NCBI GenBank assembly: GCA_003537575.1 | Contig: DPRS01000025.1 | Location: forward strand, 240,133 to 267,153 | DNA from: Oxalobacteraceae bacterium | GTDB lineage: Bacteria; Pseudomonadota; Gammaproteobacteria; Burkholderiales; Burkholderiaceae_D | Direction of reading: 5' to 3' | Length of the DNA stretch: 27,021 bases | Shown: one piece after another, positions 16,446 through 23,778 of the stretch | How positions within the stretch are numbered: the first letter of the stretch is position 1 | Layout: each line of letters opens with the position of its first letter | Program-made: the position numbers and the translations under genes | The notes under the pieces: generated by a model | What the model was told of the DNA's origin: nothing | The model's database searches: none | The model's input: the letters and a program-made list of their open reading frames with translations, nothing else

Positions 16446-17396
16446 ATGGCACTCGAAAACCTGATGGTTTTTACCGGCAACGCTAATCCGGACTTGGCTA
16501 TCGGGGTCGCCAAACAGCTCGGCCTGCCGCTCGGCAAGGCGCTGGTCTCGCGCTTTTCAGACGGTGAAGTGGTCATCGAAATCAATGAGAACGTGCGCGG
16601 CAAGGATGTCTTCGTGCTGCAATCGACCTGCGCGCCGACCAATGACAACCTGATGGAAATCATGTTGATGGTCGATGCCCTGAAGCGCGCCTCGGCCGGC
16701 CGCATCACTGCTGCCATCCCCTATTTCGGCTACGCTCGCCAGGATCGCCGCCCGCGTTCGGCGCGCGTGGCGATCTCGGCCAAGGTGGTCGCTAACATGC
16801 TGCAGGAAGCCGGCGTCGACCGCATCCTGATCATGGACTTGCACGCCGACCAGATCCAGGGTTTCTTCGATATTCCGGTCGACAACATCTATGCCTCGCC
16901 GGTACTGCTCTCCGACCTCGTCAACAAGAAATACGATGACCTGCTGGTGGTCTCGCCCGACGTCGGCGGCGTGGTGCGCGCCCGCGCGCTGGCCAAGCGC
17001 CTGAACTGCGACCTGGCGATCATCGACAAGCGCCGCCCGAAAGCCAACGTCTCCGAAGTGATGAACATCATCGGTGAAGTCGAAGGCCGCAACTGCGTGA
17101 TCATGGATGACATGGTGGATACTGCCGGAACCCTGACCAAGGCTGCCGAAGTGCTGAAGGAACGCGGCGCCAAGAAGGTCGTGGCTTACTGTACCCATCC
17201 GGTGCTGTCCGGCCCGGCGATCGAGCGCATCACCGATTCGCCGCTGGATGAACTGGTGGTCACCGACACCATTCCGCTCTCCGCCGCCGCCAAGTCGTGC
17301 GCGAAAATTCGCCAGCTGACCTGTGCGCCCTTGCTGGCCGAAACGATTCGCCGCATTACCAAGGGCGATTCGGTGATGTCGCTGTTTGCAGAGTGA
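16446..17396 (+). CDS. prs: Ribose-phosphate pyrophosphokinase (PRPP synthase)
   Basis: Prs makes phosphoribosyl pyrophosphate from ribose 5-phosphate and ATP, feeding nucleotide, histidine, tryptophan and NAD synthesis. The 316-residue product (315 in E. coli) is a class I enzyme. Visible elements are RFSDGE (36-41), YARQDRRPRSARVAISAK (96-113), the metal-binding segment DLHADQIQGFF with H133, the catalytic KRRPK loop (195-199) and the PRPP signature DDMVDTAGT (221-229). The terminator before the gene means it needs its own promoter, yet only about 30 bases separate that terminator from the ATG, so read-through from the tRNA/ispE side may supply transcripts. Confidence 0.96.
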   Translation: MALENLMVFTGNANPDLAIGVAKQLGLPLGKALVSRFSDGEVVIEINENVRGKDVFVLQSTCAPTNDNLMEIMLMVDALKRASAGRITAAIPYFGYARQDRRPRSARVAISAKVVANMLQEAGVDRILIMDLHADQIQGFFDIPVDNIYASPVLLSDLVNKKYDDLLVVSPDVGGVVRARALAKRLNCDLAIIDKRRPKANVSEVMNIIGEVEGRNCVIMDDMVDTAGTLTKAAEVLKERGAKKVVAYCTHPVLSGPAIERITDSPLDELVVTDTIPLSAAAKSCAKIRQLTCAPLLAETIRRITKGDSVMSLFAE

Positions 17397-17409
17397 TTTT
17401 ATTTATTGC

Positions 17410-17456
17410 GGGACAGAGTTTGCGAGACGCCGCAGCGCGGCGAGTTACTCTGTCCC
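17410..17456. repeat. REP-like double-hairpin palindrome
   Basis: An outer 10-bp inverted repeat GGGACAGAGT (17410-17419)/ACTCTGTCCC (17447-17456) encloses an inner 6-bp hairpin CGCCGC-AGC-GCGGCG (17428-17442). The compact GC-rich, two-level palindrome with GGGACAGAG ends is like the intergenic repeats mobilised by REP-associated tyrosine transposases. Only one copy was noticed in the window and no transposase is present. It lies in the prs 3' region, before the probable prs terminator. Confidence 0.55.
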
Positions 17457-17479
17457 CAACTGATTATAAGTTTTTAAGC

Positions 17480-17506
17480 AGCCTGCTCAGGAATTGAGCG
17501 GCTTTT
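17480..17506 (+). terminator. Probable terminator of prs
   Basis: AGCC(T)GCTCA (17480-17489) pairs with TGAGCGGCT (17495-17503) across a GGAAT loop, with one bulged T, followed by a short TTT run. It is the best candidate for the end of the prs transcript. Confidence 0.55.
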
Positions 17507-17519
17507 CAAATCTCCTGGT

Positions 17520-17565
17520 CGCGGGGGATTTTCACCGCGGGATGCGAGTCCCGCCTACACTGGAG
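17520..17565 (+). promoter_or_regulatory. Leader of rplY with two mutually exclusive hairpins
   Basis: CGCGG (17520-17524) can pair with CCGCG (17535-17539), while GCGGGA (17537-17542) can pair with TCCCGC (17549-17554). The two hairpins share 17537-17539, so only one can form at a time. The second ends six bases before the ribosome binding site TGGAG (17561-17565). E. coli rplY is known to be under autogenous control, so a translational operator is a reasonable inference but not shown here. Confidence 0.35.
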
Positions 17566-17572
17566 CATCAAC

Positions 17573-18175
17573 ATGAAAGTAGTTGCATTTGCACGCACTG
17601 AGCAGGGGTCCGGAGCGAGCCGCCGCCTGCGCACTGCCGGTTTCACTCCCGGCATCGTCTATGGTGGCCCGACTGAACCGATCGCCATCAAGCTCGACCA
17701 TAACGCGCTGTACCACGCGCTGAAGAAGGAAGCGTTCCACTCGTCGATCCTCGACCTCGAAGTCGACGGCAAGGCAGAGAAAGTCCTGCTGCGCGATTTC
17801 CAGGTGCACGCATTCAAGCAGCTGGTCCTGCACGTCGATTTCCAGCGCGTCGATCCGAACCAGAAGATCCACGTGAAAGTGCCGCTGCACTTCGTCAACG
17901 CTGAAAACTCGCCGGCCGTCAAGCTGTCTTCCGCCGTGATCAGCCACGTGCTGTCTGAGCTGGACATCATCTGCCTGCCGAAAGACTTGCCGGAATTCGT
18001 CGAAGTCGACCTGTCGGGCATCGAAGCCGGCGCTTCGCTGCACGTTTCCGACATTAAATTGCCGGCTGGCGTCGCTATCGCGCATACCCAGGAAAACCCG
18101 ACCGTCGTCACCGCCATGATCCCGGCTGGCGCAGTTGAAGCAGCAGCAGCCGAAGGCGAAGCCGAGAAGAAGTAA
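17573..18175 (+). CDS. rplY: 50S ribosomal protein L25, long (Ctc/TL5) form
   Basis: L25 binds loop E of 5S rRNA in the central protuberance of the large subunit. The 200-residue product is the two-domain Ctc form: the N-terminal L25 domain (about 1-92, with SRRLRTAGFTPGIVYG and a basic RDFQVHAFKQLVLHVDFQRV stretch) and the C-terminal beta domain (about 93-185), ending in an Ala/Glu-rich tail AAAAEGEAEKK. The single-domain enterobacterial form has only about 94 residues. TGGAG stands seven bases before the ATG. It is followed by a strong terminator and then pth, the usual neighbour. Confidence 0.95.
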   Translation: MKVVAFARTEQGSGASRRLRTAGFTPGIVYGGPTEPIAIKLDHNALYHALKKEAFHSSILDLEVDGKAEKVLLRDFQVHAFKQLVLHVDFQRVDPNQKIHVKVPLHFVNAENSPAVKLSSAVISHVLSELDIICLPKDLPEFVEVDLSGIEAGASLHVSDIKLPAGVAIAHTQENPTVVTAMIPAGAVEAAAAEGEAEKK

Positions 18176-18202
18176 TCCGGCATCGGCTCCGCGCCATCGA
18201 AG

Positions 18203-18228
18203 AACCCGCCCTGGTGGCGGGTTTTTTT
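18203..18228 (+). terminator. Intrinsic terminator after rplY
   Basis: AACCCGCC (18203-18210) and GGCGGGTT (18216-18223) form an 8-bp stem with a CTGGT loop, followed by a run of seven T counted from the stem end. It lies 17 bases before the pth start, so pth is expressed either by read-through or from a promoter within this region. Confidence 0.9.
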
Positions 18229-18244
18229 CAATAAGGCACACACC

Positions 18245-18826
18245 ATGTCCATACGCTTGATCGTCGGCCTCGGCAATCCCGGCCCTGAATACGAACAGAC
18301 CCGTCACAATGCCGGCTTCTGGCTGGTGGACCAGCTGGCCGCCAACCGTCTGGCGCGAGAAGCAAAATACAATGCCCTGGCAGCCAGGACCACGATCGCC
18401 GGCAAGGAAGTCTGGCTGCTGGAGCCGCAAACCTTCATGAACCGCTCCGGCCAGTCGGTCGGCGCGCTGGCGCGCTTCTTCAAGATCGCCGCTGATGAAA
18501 TTCTGGTGGCGCATGACGAACTGGATTTGCCGCCCGGTAGCGCAAAAATCAAGAAAGGCGGTTCTTCGGGTGGTCACAATGGCCTGAAGGATATTACCGC
18601 CGCGCTCGGCACCCAGGAGTATTGGCGCCTGCGCATCGGCATCGGACATCCGCGTGCGATGAACCTGCAGCAGCCCGTGGTCGATTTCGTTCTGCACCGT
18701 CCGCGCCGGGAAGAGCAGTTGCTGATTGACGAGGCCATCGCAAACAGTTTGCAAGTCGTGCCCTTGCTATGCGAAGGCAAGTTTGAAGCTGCAATGATGC
18801 AATTGCATACGGCAAAAGTCTCCTGA
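18245..18826 (+). CDS. pth: Peptidyl-tRNA hydrolase
   Basis: Pth releases peptides from prematurely dissociated peptidyl-tRNA, recycling tRNA in the cytosol. The 193-residue product (194 in E. coli) has the N-terminal IVGLGNPGPEYEQTRHNAGF with catalytic H21, QTFMNRSG with N66, and HDELDLPPG with D91. GGSSGGHNGLKDI and RLRIGIGHP complete the family pattern. It follows the rplY terminator closely, as in many proteobacteria. Confidence 0.96.
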   Translation: MSIRLIVGLGNPGPEYEQTRHNAGFWLVDQLAANRLAREAKYNALAARTTIAGKEVWLLEPQTFMNRSGQSVGALARFFKIAADEILVAHDELDLPPGSAKIKKGGSSGGHNGLKDITAALGTQEYWRLRIGIGHPRAMNLQQPVVDFVLHRPRREEQLLIDEAIANSLQVVPLLCEGKFEAAMMQLHTAKVS

Positions 18827-18880
18827 AATTCCAGTGCCGGCATACGCCAAACAGCTGCCCCATGCCGAAGGACCGCGTTC

Positions 18881-18903
18881 ATTGCATGCAAGTTCCATGC
18901 AAT
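18881..18903. repeat. Hairpin-forming inverted repeat downstream of pth
   Basis: ATTGCATG (18881-18888) and CATGCAAT (18896-18903) form an 8-bp stem with a 7-nt loop, and the left arm also contains the 10-bp palindrome TTGCATGCAA (18882-18891). No T run follows, so it is not a classic terminator; it may be a 3'-end structure of pth or a protein-binding site. Confidence 0.4.
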
Positions 18904-18977
18904 TCACAAACAAGCGCCTGCGCTCTTTTGGCATCAAATTTCCTTACCATTTCGACTAGCAGTCAACGTTGTGCCGC

Positions 18978-18984
18978 CTATACT
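18978..18984 (+). promoter_or_regulatory. Sigma-S-like -10 element before the small lipoprotein gene
   Basis: CTATACT matches the extended -10 preferred by stationary-phase sigma factor RpoS (C at -13 and CTATACT core). There is no convincing -35, also consistent with that class. Transcription would start near 18991, leaving a leader of about 56 nt. This is a motif match only. Confidence 0.35.
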
Positions 18985-19046
18985 GGAATTGGCTTTCCAT
19001 TTCATTGGTAAGTAAATCGTCCGAAAATACTGCTCGGAGGCACATC

Positions 19047-19268
19047 ATGAAAAATCTATTCGTCATTCTTGCCATAGCGGCGATGGCTGGCTGTTCCAAC
19101 ATGCCGTGGGAAAAATCCAGTTCGGGCAGCATGAGCTCCAGCGGCATGGAGTCCGGAAGCACCAGCGCTACTTCCCAAAGAGGGGCTTATAGCGAAGATA
19201 CCAAAGGCCTGTACAACCCGTACAATCCTAGCTCCAATCCCGAAGCGCCTATGCCTATCACGCCTTGA
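19047..19268 (+). CDS. Small orphan lipoprotein, Ser/Gly/Met-rich
   Basis: A 73-residue protein with a lipoprotein signal peptide MKNLFVILAIAAMAGC, lipidated cysteine C16 (Met at -3). The mature part is only 58 residues: a low-complexity segment with many Ser, Gly and Met (SSSGSMSSSGMESGSTS, about 25-41), then a Tyr/Asn/Pro-rich end GLYNPYNPSSNPEAPMPITP. A strong ribosome binding site GGAGG (19036-19040) lies six bases before the ATG and decides the start over an open upstream frame. It has its own terminator and a sigma-S-like -10, so it is probably monocistronic. I do not recognise a family; small lipoproteins of this kind are often outer-membrane or stress associated, which is inference only. 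Confidence 0.75.
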   Translation: MKNLFVILAIAAMAGCSNMPWEKSSSGSMSSSGMESGSTSATSQRGAYSEDTKGLYNPYNPSSNPEAPMPITP

Positions 19269-19675
19269 CAGCAATATCGCATTGGCTTGAATGCTGAGGA
19301 GATGCCTGTTTTAAGGAAGTGATTTTCTCTTCTCTGAAATAAATTCGAGGCATCTTCCTGTTTATGTGAAGGGGCAAACCCATGTGCGGGCTTGCTCTTT
19401 TTTGCTGCATGCTTCCTGCACTAAATCTCTTACCGACCATGACTCGCCGATCATGACTCCGCCGGGGATTCCTTTCCTATTTTCTTGCCTTATCGTCCTT
19501 ATTTCATTCCTGACAAAATCGCACTAGGCAAGCAAAGTTCATACAGTCGACTGCCGGCTCCTGCATAGCGATCATCGCGTGACGAAGGCGATCCGCCATT
19601 CTCCGCTTTCTGAAGTAAAAAGAAGCGAACCTACGGTAAAATGTCGGGTTATCCCATTCTTTCGCAAAACATACC
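19269..19675. other. Gene-free region between small lipoprotein and ychF (407 bp)
   Basis: No convincing gene is seen. The region is markedly more AT-rich than its surroundings. It holds a long-range inverted repeat AGGAGATGCCT (about 19297-19307) with AGGCATCTTCCT (19348-19359), an intrinsic terminator at 19371-19403, a second inverted pair CTTGCCT/AGGCAAG (19484-19490, 19526-19532), and a possible -10 TAAAAT (19637-19642) for ychF without a clear -35. Confidence 0.6.
19371..19403 (+). terminator. Intrinsic terminator after the small lipoprotein gene
   Basis: GGGGCAA-A-CCC (19371-19381) pairs with GGG-C-TTGCTC (19388-19397) across an ATGTGC loop, with one internal mismatch and some G-T pairs, followed by TTTTTT. 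It gives the lipoprotein mRNA a 3' untranslated region of about 130 nt. Confidence 0.7.
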
Positions 19676-20767
19676 ATGAGTCTCCAATGCGGCATCGTCG
19701 GCTTGCCTAACGTCGGTAAATCCACCCTGTTCAATGCCTTGACCAAGGCGGGCATCGCCGCGGAAAACTACCCCTTCTGTACTATTGAACCCAACGTCGG
19801 CGTGGTTGAAGTGCCGGACCCGCGCCTGAATGCGTTGGCGGAAATCGTCAAGCCCGAGCGCATCCTGCCTTCCATCGTCGAGTTCGTCGATATCGCCGGC
19901 CTGGTGGCAGGCGCCTCAAAAGGTGAAGGCCTGGGCAATCAGTTCCTTTCGCACATCCGTGAAACCGATGCCATCGTCAATGTGGTGCGCTGCTTCGAAG
20001 ATGACAACGTGGTGCACGTGGCCGGCAAGGTCAGTCCGCTCGACGACATCGCCGTGATCGAAACCGAACTGGCGCTGGCCGACATGGGCACCGTGGAAAA
20101 AGCCATCCATCGCGAAAACAAGAAGGCACGTTCCGGCGACAAGGATGCCGCCAAGCTGGTGGCCCTGCTGGAGCGCCTGATGCCGCAACTGAACGACGCC
20201 AAGCCGGTACGCGCAATGGGACTCGACGCCGAAGAAATGGCGCTGATCAAGCCGCTGTGCCTGATCACGGCCAAGCCTGCCATGTATGTGGGCAACGTCT
20301 CCGATCATGGTTTCACCAACAATCCGCTGCTGGACCAGTTGACCGAATATGCCAAGGCGCAGAACGCGCCGGTAGTGGCGATCTGCGCTGCCATCGAAGC
20401 CGAGATCGCCGACCTCGACGAGGCCGACAAGGCCGAGTTCCTGGCCGACATGGGCATGGAAGAGCCGGGACTGGACCGCCTGATCCGCGCCGGCTTCAAA
20501 CTGCTGGGCCTGCAAAGCTATTTCACCGCAGGCGTGAAGGAAGTGCGCGCCTGGACCGTTCCGGTCGGCGCCACCGCGCCGCAAGCAGCCGGCGTGATCC
20601 ATACCGACTTCGAGCGCGGCTTCATCCGCGCGCAAACGATAGCGTATGAAGACTTCATCGCCTACAAGGGGGAACAGGGCGCCAAGGAAGCGGGCAAGAT
20701 GCGTGCGGAAGGCAAGGAATACATCGTCAAGGATGGCGATGTGCTGAACTTCCTGTTCAACGTCTAA
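19676..20767 (+). CDS. ychF: Ribosome-binding ATPase YchF (Obg family)
   Basis: YchF is a universally conserved P-loop protein that, unlike other Obg GTPases, prefers ATP; it binds ribosomes and affects oxidative-stress responses and start-site selection. The product is 363 residues, the same as E. coli. Motifs: G1 GLPNVGKS (9-16), G3 DIAG (72-75) in VDIAGLVAGASKGEGLGNQF, and NVSD in place of the GTP-specifying NKxD, as expected for this subfamily. A coiled coil spans about 130-200 and a TGS domain closes the protein (about 280-363, YFTAGVKEVRAWTV...VKDGDVLNFLFNV). It is followed by a strong terminator. Confidence 0.96.
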   Translation: MSLQCGIVGLPNVGKSTLFNALTKAGIAAENYPFCTIEPNVGVVEVPDPRLNALAEIVKPERILPSIVEFVDIAGLVAGASKGEGLGNQFLSHIRETDAIVNVVRCFEDDNVVHVAGKVSPLDDIAVIETELALADMGTVEKAIHRENKKARSGDKDAAKLVALLERLMPQLNDAKPVRAMGLDAEEMALIKPLCLITAKPAMYVGNVSDHGFTNNPLLDQLTEYAKAQNAPVVAICAAIEAEIADLDEADKAEFLADMGMEEPGLDRLIRAGFKLLGLQSYFTAGVKEVRAWTVPVGATAPQAAGVIHTDFERGFIRAQTIAYEDFIAYKGEQGAKEAGKMRAEGKEYIVKDGDVLNFLFNV

Positions 20768-20783
20768 GGCGAGCCCCTTTCGG

Positions 20784-20815
20784 AAGCCCCGTCATTGCGA
20801 CGGGGCTTTTTTTTT
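20784..20815 (+). terminator. Intrinsic terminator after ychF
   Basis: AAGCCCCGTC (20784-20793) and GACGGGGCTT (20799-20808) form a 10-bp perfect stem with an ATTGC loop and a run of nine T. It separates ychF from the convergent enoyl-CoA hydratase gene. Confidence 0.93.
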
Positions 20816-20842
20816 GCTGATGACAACGCATATGCCGCGTCA

Positions 20843-20872
20843 GCCTGCCAATACCTGCAAAGACGGGCAGGC
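20843..20872. repeat. Inverted repeat just after the enoyl-CoA hydratase stop
   Basis: GCCTGCC (20843-20849) and GGCAGGC (20866-20872) form a 7-bp stem with a 16-nt loop, beginning one base past the hydratase stop codon on the minus strand. No T run follows on that strand, so it may stabilise the 3' end rather than terminate. Confidence 0.4.
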
Positions 20873-20873
20873 G

Positions 20874-21653
20874 TCACCGTCCGGTAAACTTCGCCGGTCG
20901 CTTTTCCAGGAACGCCGCAATCCCTTCCCTGCGATCCTCGCTCGCGGCCAGCAGGGAAAAGCTCTTGCGCTCGAGATTCAAGCCCGCCTCCAGGCCCAGT
21001 TCGAACGAGCGCAGCACCGCTTCCTTGGCGACCCTGGTTGCCAGCGGCGACTTGCTGGCAATTACTGCAGCAAGCGCCAGCGCGCGCGTCAGCGTCTTGT
21101 CGTCCTCCGTCACTTCCGCCACCAACCCGGATGCCAGGGCCGTCGGCGCATCGATCATCTCGCCGCTCAGCACCATCTTCATCGCCAGCGGTTTGCCAAC
21201 GGTCTTGACCAGGCGTTGCGTGCCGCCCGCGCCGGGGATCGTGCCGAGATTGATTTCCGGCTGGCCGAATTTTGCGCCAGCACCCGCGATGACGATATCG
21301 ACATGCATCGCCAGCTCGCAGCCGGCACCGAGCGCATAGCCGTTGACGGCGGCAATAAGAGGCTTGGAAAAGGCGGCAATCGTTTTCCAGTACTGCGGCC
21401 GGACATCGGTGAGCGCCTCGATTGGGCCGAGCTGCGCCATTTCCTTGATGTCCGCGCCGGCAGCGAAATATTTTTCGCCTCCGGTGATGACGACGGCGCG
21501 AACCTCGCTGTCGTCATCGGCGGCGCGCAATGCATCAGCGATCTCGCGCAGGCTGTTGTTGCGCAAGGCATTGCGGGCGTCGGGACGGTTCAGGGTGATC
21601 AGCAGAATGCCTTCCTGCGGCTGATCAACCAGAATGTCTTGGTAGGTTTGCAT
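20874..21653 (-). CDS. Enoyl-CoA hydratase (crotonase family, PaaF-like)
   Basis: Crotonases hydrate 2-enoyl-CoA thioesters. The 259-residue product has the oxyanion-hole segments FAAGADIKEM (63-72) and NGYALGAGCELAM (104-116), and both catalytic glutamates: E113 and E133 (FGQPEINLG). GTIPGAGGTQRL and the C-terminal LLAASEDRREGIAAFLEKR...FTGR resemble 2,3-dehydroadipyl-CoA hydratase PaaF, but no other phenylacetate gene is near, so a general or branched-chain acyl-CoA role is equally possible. It starts 31 nt after the ABC transporter ATPase gene and is probably the last gene of that operon, which would link uptake of branched-chain amino acids or related acids to their CoA-ester breakdown. 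The substrate is not determined by sequence. Confidence 0.9.
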   Translation of the reverse strand: MQTYQDILVDQPQEGILLITLNRPDARNALRNNSLREIADALRAADDDSEVRAVVITGGEKYFAAGADIKEMAQLGPIEALTDVRPQYWKTIAAFSKPLIAAVNGYALGAGCELAMHVDIVIAGAGAKFGQPEINLGTIPGAGGTQRLVKTVGKPLAMKMVLSGEMIDAPTALASGLVAEVTEDDKTLTRALALAAVIASKSPLATRVAKEAVLRSFELGLEAGLNLERKSFSLLAASEDRREGIAAFLEKRPAKFTGR

Positions 21654-21684
21654 AAGCTTCTTGGTAAAAATGATCGGTTGAATC

Positions 21685-23001
21685 TTACATGCCGAGGTAG
21701 GCCGCCTTCACCTGCTCGTTTTCCAGCAGCTCCGGACCAGGCCCCGAAAGAATGATGCTGCCGGTTTCGATGACATAACCCACATCGGCAATCGCCAGCG
21801 CCGCGTGGGCATTCTGCTCGACCAGCAGGATGGTGATGCCCTGCGTCTTGAGGTTCTTGACGATGCGGAAAATCTCTTCCACCAGCAGCGGCGCCAGGCC
21901 CATGCTCGGCTCGTCCAGCAGCAGCAAGCGCGGCCTGCCCATCAGCGCCCGCGCCATCGCCAGCATCTGCTGCTGGCCGCCCGACAGGGTGCCGGCCGGT
22001 AAATGACGCTTTTCCTTCAGGATCGGGAAAAGCTCGTACATCCTTGCCAGGTCGCCTTCGATATCACCTCGGGGGCGCGTATAGCCGCCCAGGCGCAGGT
22101 TATCCTCGATCGACATGGGGCCGAATACCTGGCGCCCTTCCGGCACCTGGCAGATGCCGCCGCGGACCCGCTTGTCCGGGCTCTGCTGCGTGATGTCCCG
22201 GCCGTGCAGTGAAATGCTGCCGCCGGTAGCCGGCTGCACGCCCGACAGGGTGCGCAGCAAGGTGGTCTTGCCGGCGCCGTTGGCGCCGACCAGCGCCACC
22301 AGCTGGCCTTCGCGGACTTCGATATCGACCCCACGCAGGGCCTGGATGCGGCCGTAATGGCTGGTCAGCCCCTTGATTTCCAGTACCTTGGCGCCTGCTG
22401 CCGGCGCCTGCGGCGTAATCGCGGCAGGCGCGCCGCCCAGCCCGACCGGATCGGGCGCCAGCCTGACGAGGTTGGCGCGCAATTCGGCAAACTCGGCCTT
22501 GGCATTGGCGCCGAACAACGGGTCATCGTTGTTCAGGAAGGCCGCGTCGATTTCGCGCCAGTCTTCCTCGGTGAGCACTTCGCGTGCCAGCGGCATCACC
22601 GTGGTTTCTTCGTGGCGGATGTGCTTGCGCGTGTGATCGATGAAGCTGTCGAGGCTCTCAAAGAAGGCCGGACGTGCCGCCCGTTCTCCCCTGGCGACCG
22701 CGAGCGCCGTACTGTGCAGGGATGCCAGCTGTTGCGCCTCGGCGAAATGTTCGCTCTGCAGCATGTCGATGTCGGCAACGGCCTGCGGGCTGCGCTCGCG
22801 CAGGATACGGAACAGGTAGGCATCTTCCTTCGGATGATGCATCTGGCCGATATACGAACCGAGGTAATCGAGCATCATCGCGATCACCTCTGCCGGCGCA
22901 TCGGCGCCGCTTTGATGCATGTCGCGGGCGATGCTTTCGAGAGCCGTGGTCAGCCGCCACATCCCGCGGTGTTCCGCGCTGATGATATTGAGCGCTTGCA
23001 T
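21685..23001 (-). CDS. Hemerythrin-like domain fused to LivF-type ABC ATPase
   Basis: A 438-residue two-domain protein. Residues 1-160 are a hemerythrin/HHE four-helix domain with the full ligand set: H11 (AEHRGM), H55-x3-E59 (HHPKED), H85 (SEHFAEA) and H123-x3-H127-x3-E131 (HTRKHIRHE). An Ala/Pro-rich linker (about 180-204) leads to a complete LivF-type ATPase (206-438): Walker A GANGAGKTT (239-247), Q-loop region CQVPEGRQVF, signature LSGGQQQ (339-345), Walker B LLLLDEPSMGLAP and the LivF-typical VEQNA. Strong AAGGAG stands before the ATG at 23001. No ATG or GTG occurs near the ABC junction (one in-frame TTG, codon 174), so a separate LivF is unlikely. LivF drives import with LivG, LivH and LivM, encoded just upstream; the hemerythrin part probably senses O2, NO, redox state or iron (inference). 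Confidence 0.9.
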   Translation of the reverse strand: MQALNIISAEHRGMWRLTTALESIARDMHQSGADAPAEVIAMMLDYLGSYIGQMHHPKEDAYLFRILRERSPQAVADIDMLQSEHFAEAQQLASLHSTALAVARGERAARPAFFESLDSFIDHTRKHIRHEETTVMPLAREVLTEEDWREIDAAFLNNDDPLFGANAKAEFAELRANLVRLAPDPVGLGGAPAAITPQAPAAGAKVLEIKGLTSHYGRIQALRGVDIEVREGQLVALVGANGAGKTTLLRTLSGVQPATGGSISLHGRDITQQSPDKRVRGGICQVPEGRQVFGPMSIEDNLRLGGYTRPRGDIEGDLARMYELFPILKEKRHLPAGTLSGGQQQMLAMARALMGRPRLLLLDEPSMGLAPLLVEEIFRIVKNLKTQGITILLVEQNAHAALAIADVGYVIETGSIILSGPGPELLENEQVKAAYLGM

Positions 23002-23020
23002 ATTCTTCTCCTTGGACAGG

Positions 23021-23776
<756 letters not shown>

Positions 23777-23778
23777 GA

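Noticed and set aside
17297..17497. 66-codon frame over the prs end and the REP-like repeat
   Set aside because: It overlaps prs in another frame and runs through the palindrome; no ribosome binding site.
20874..21653. Naming the hydratase paaF outright
   Set aside because: The C-terminus is PaaF-like, but crotonases are hard to tell apart by eye and no other phenylacetate gene is near.
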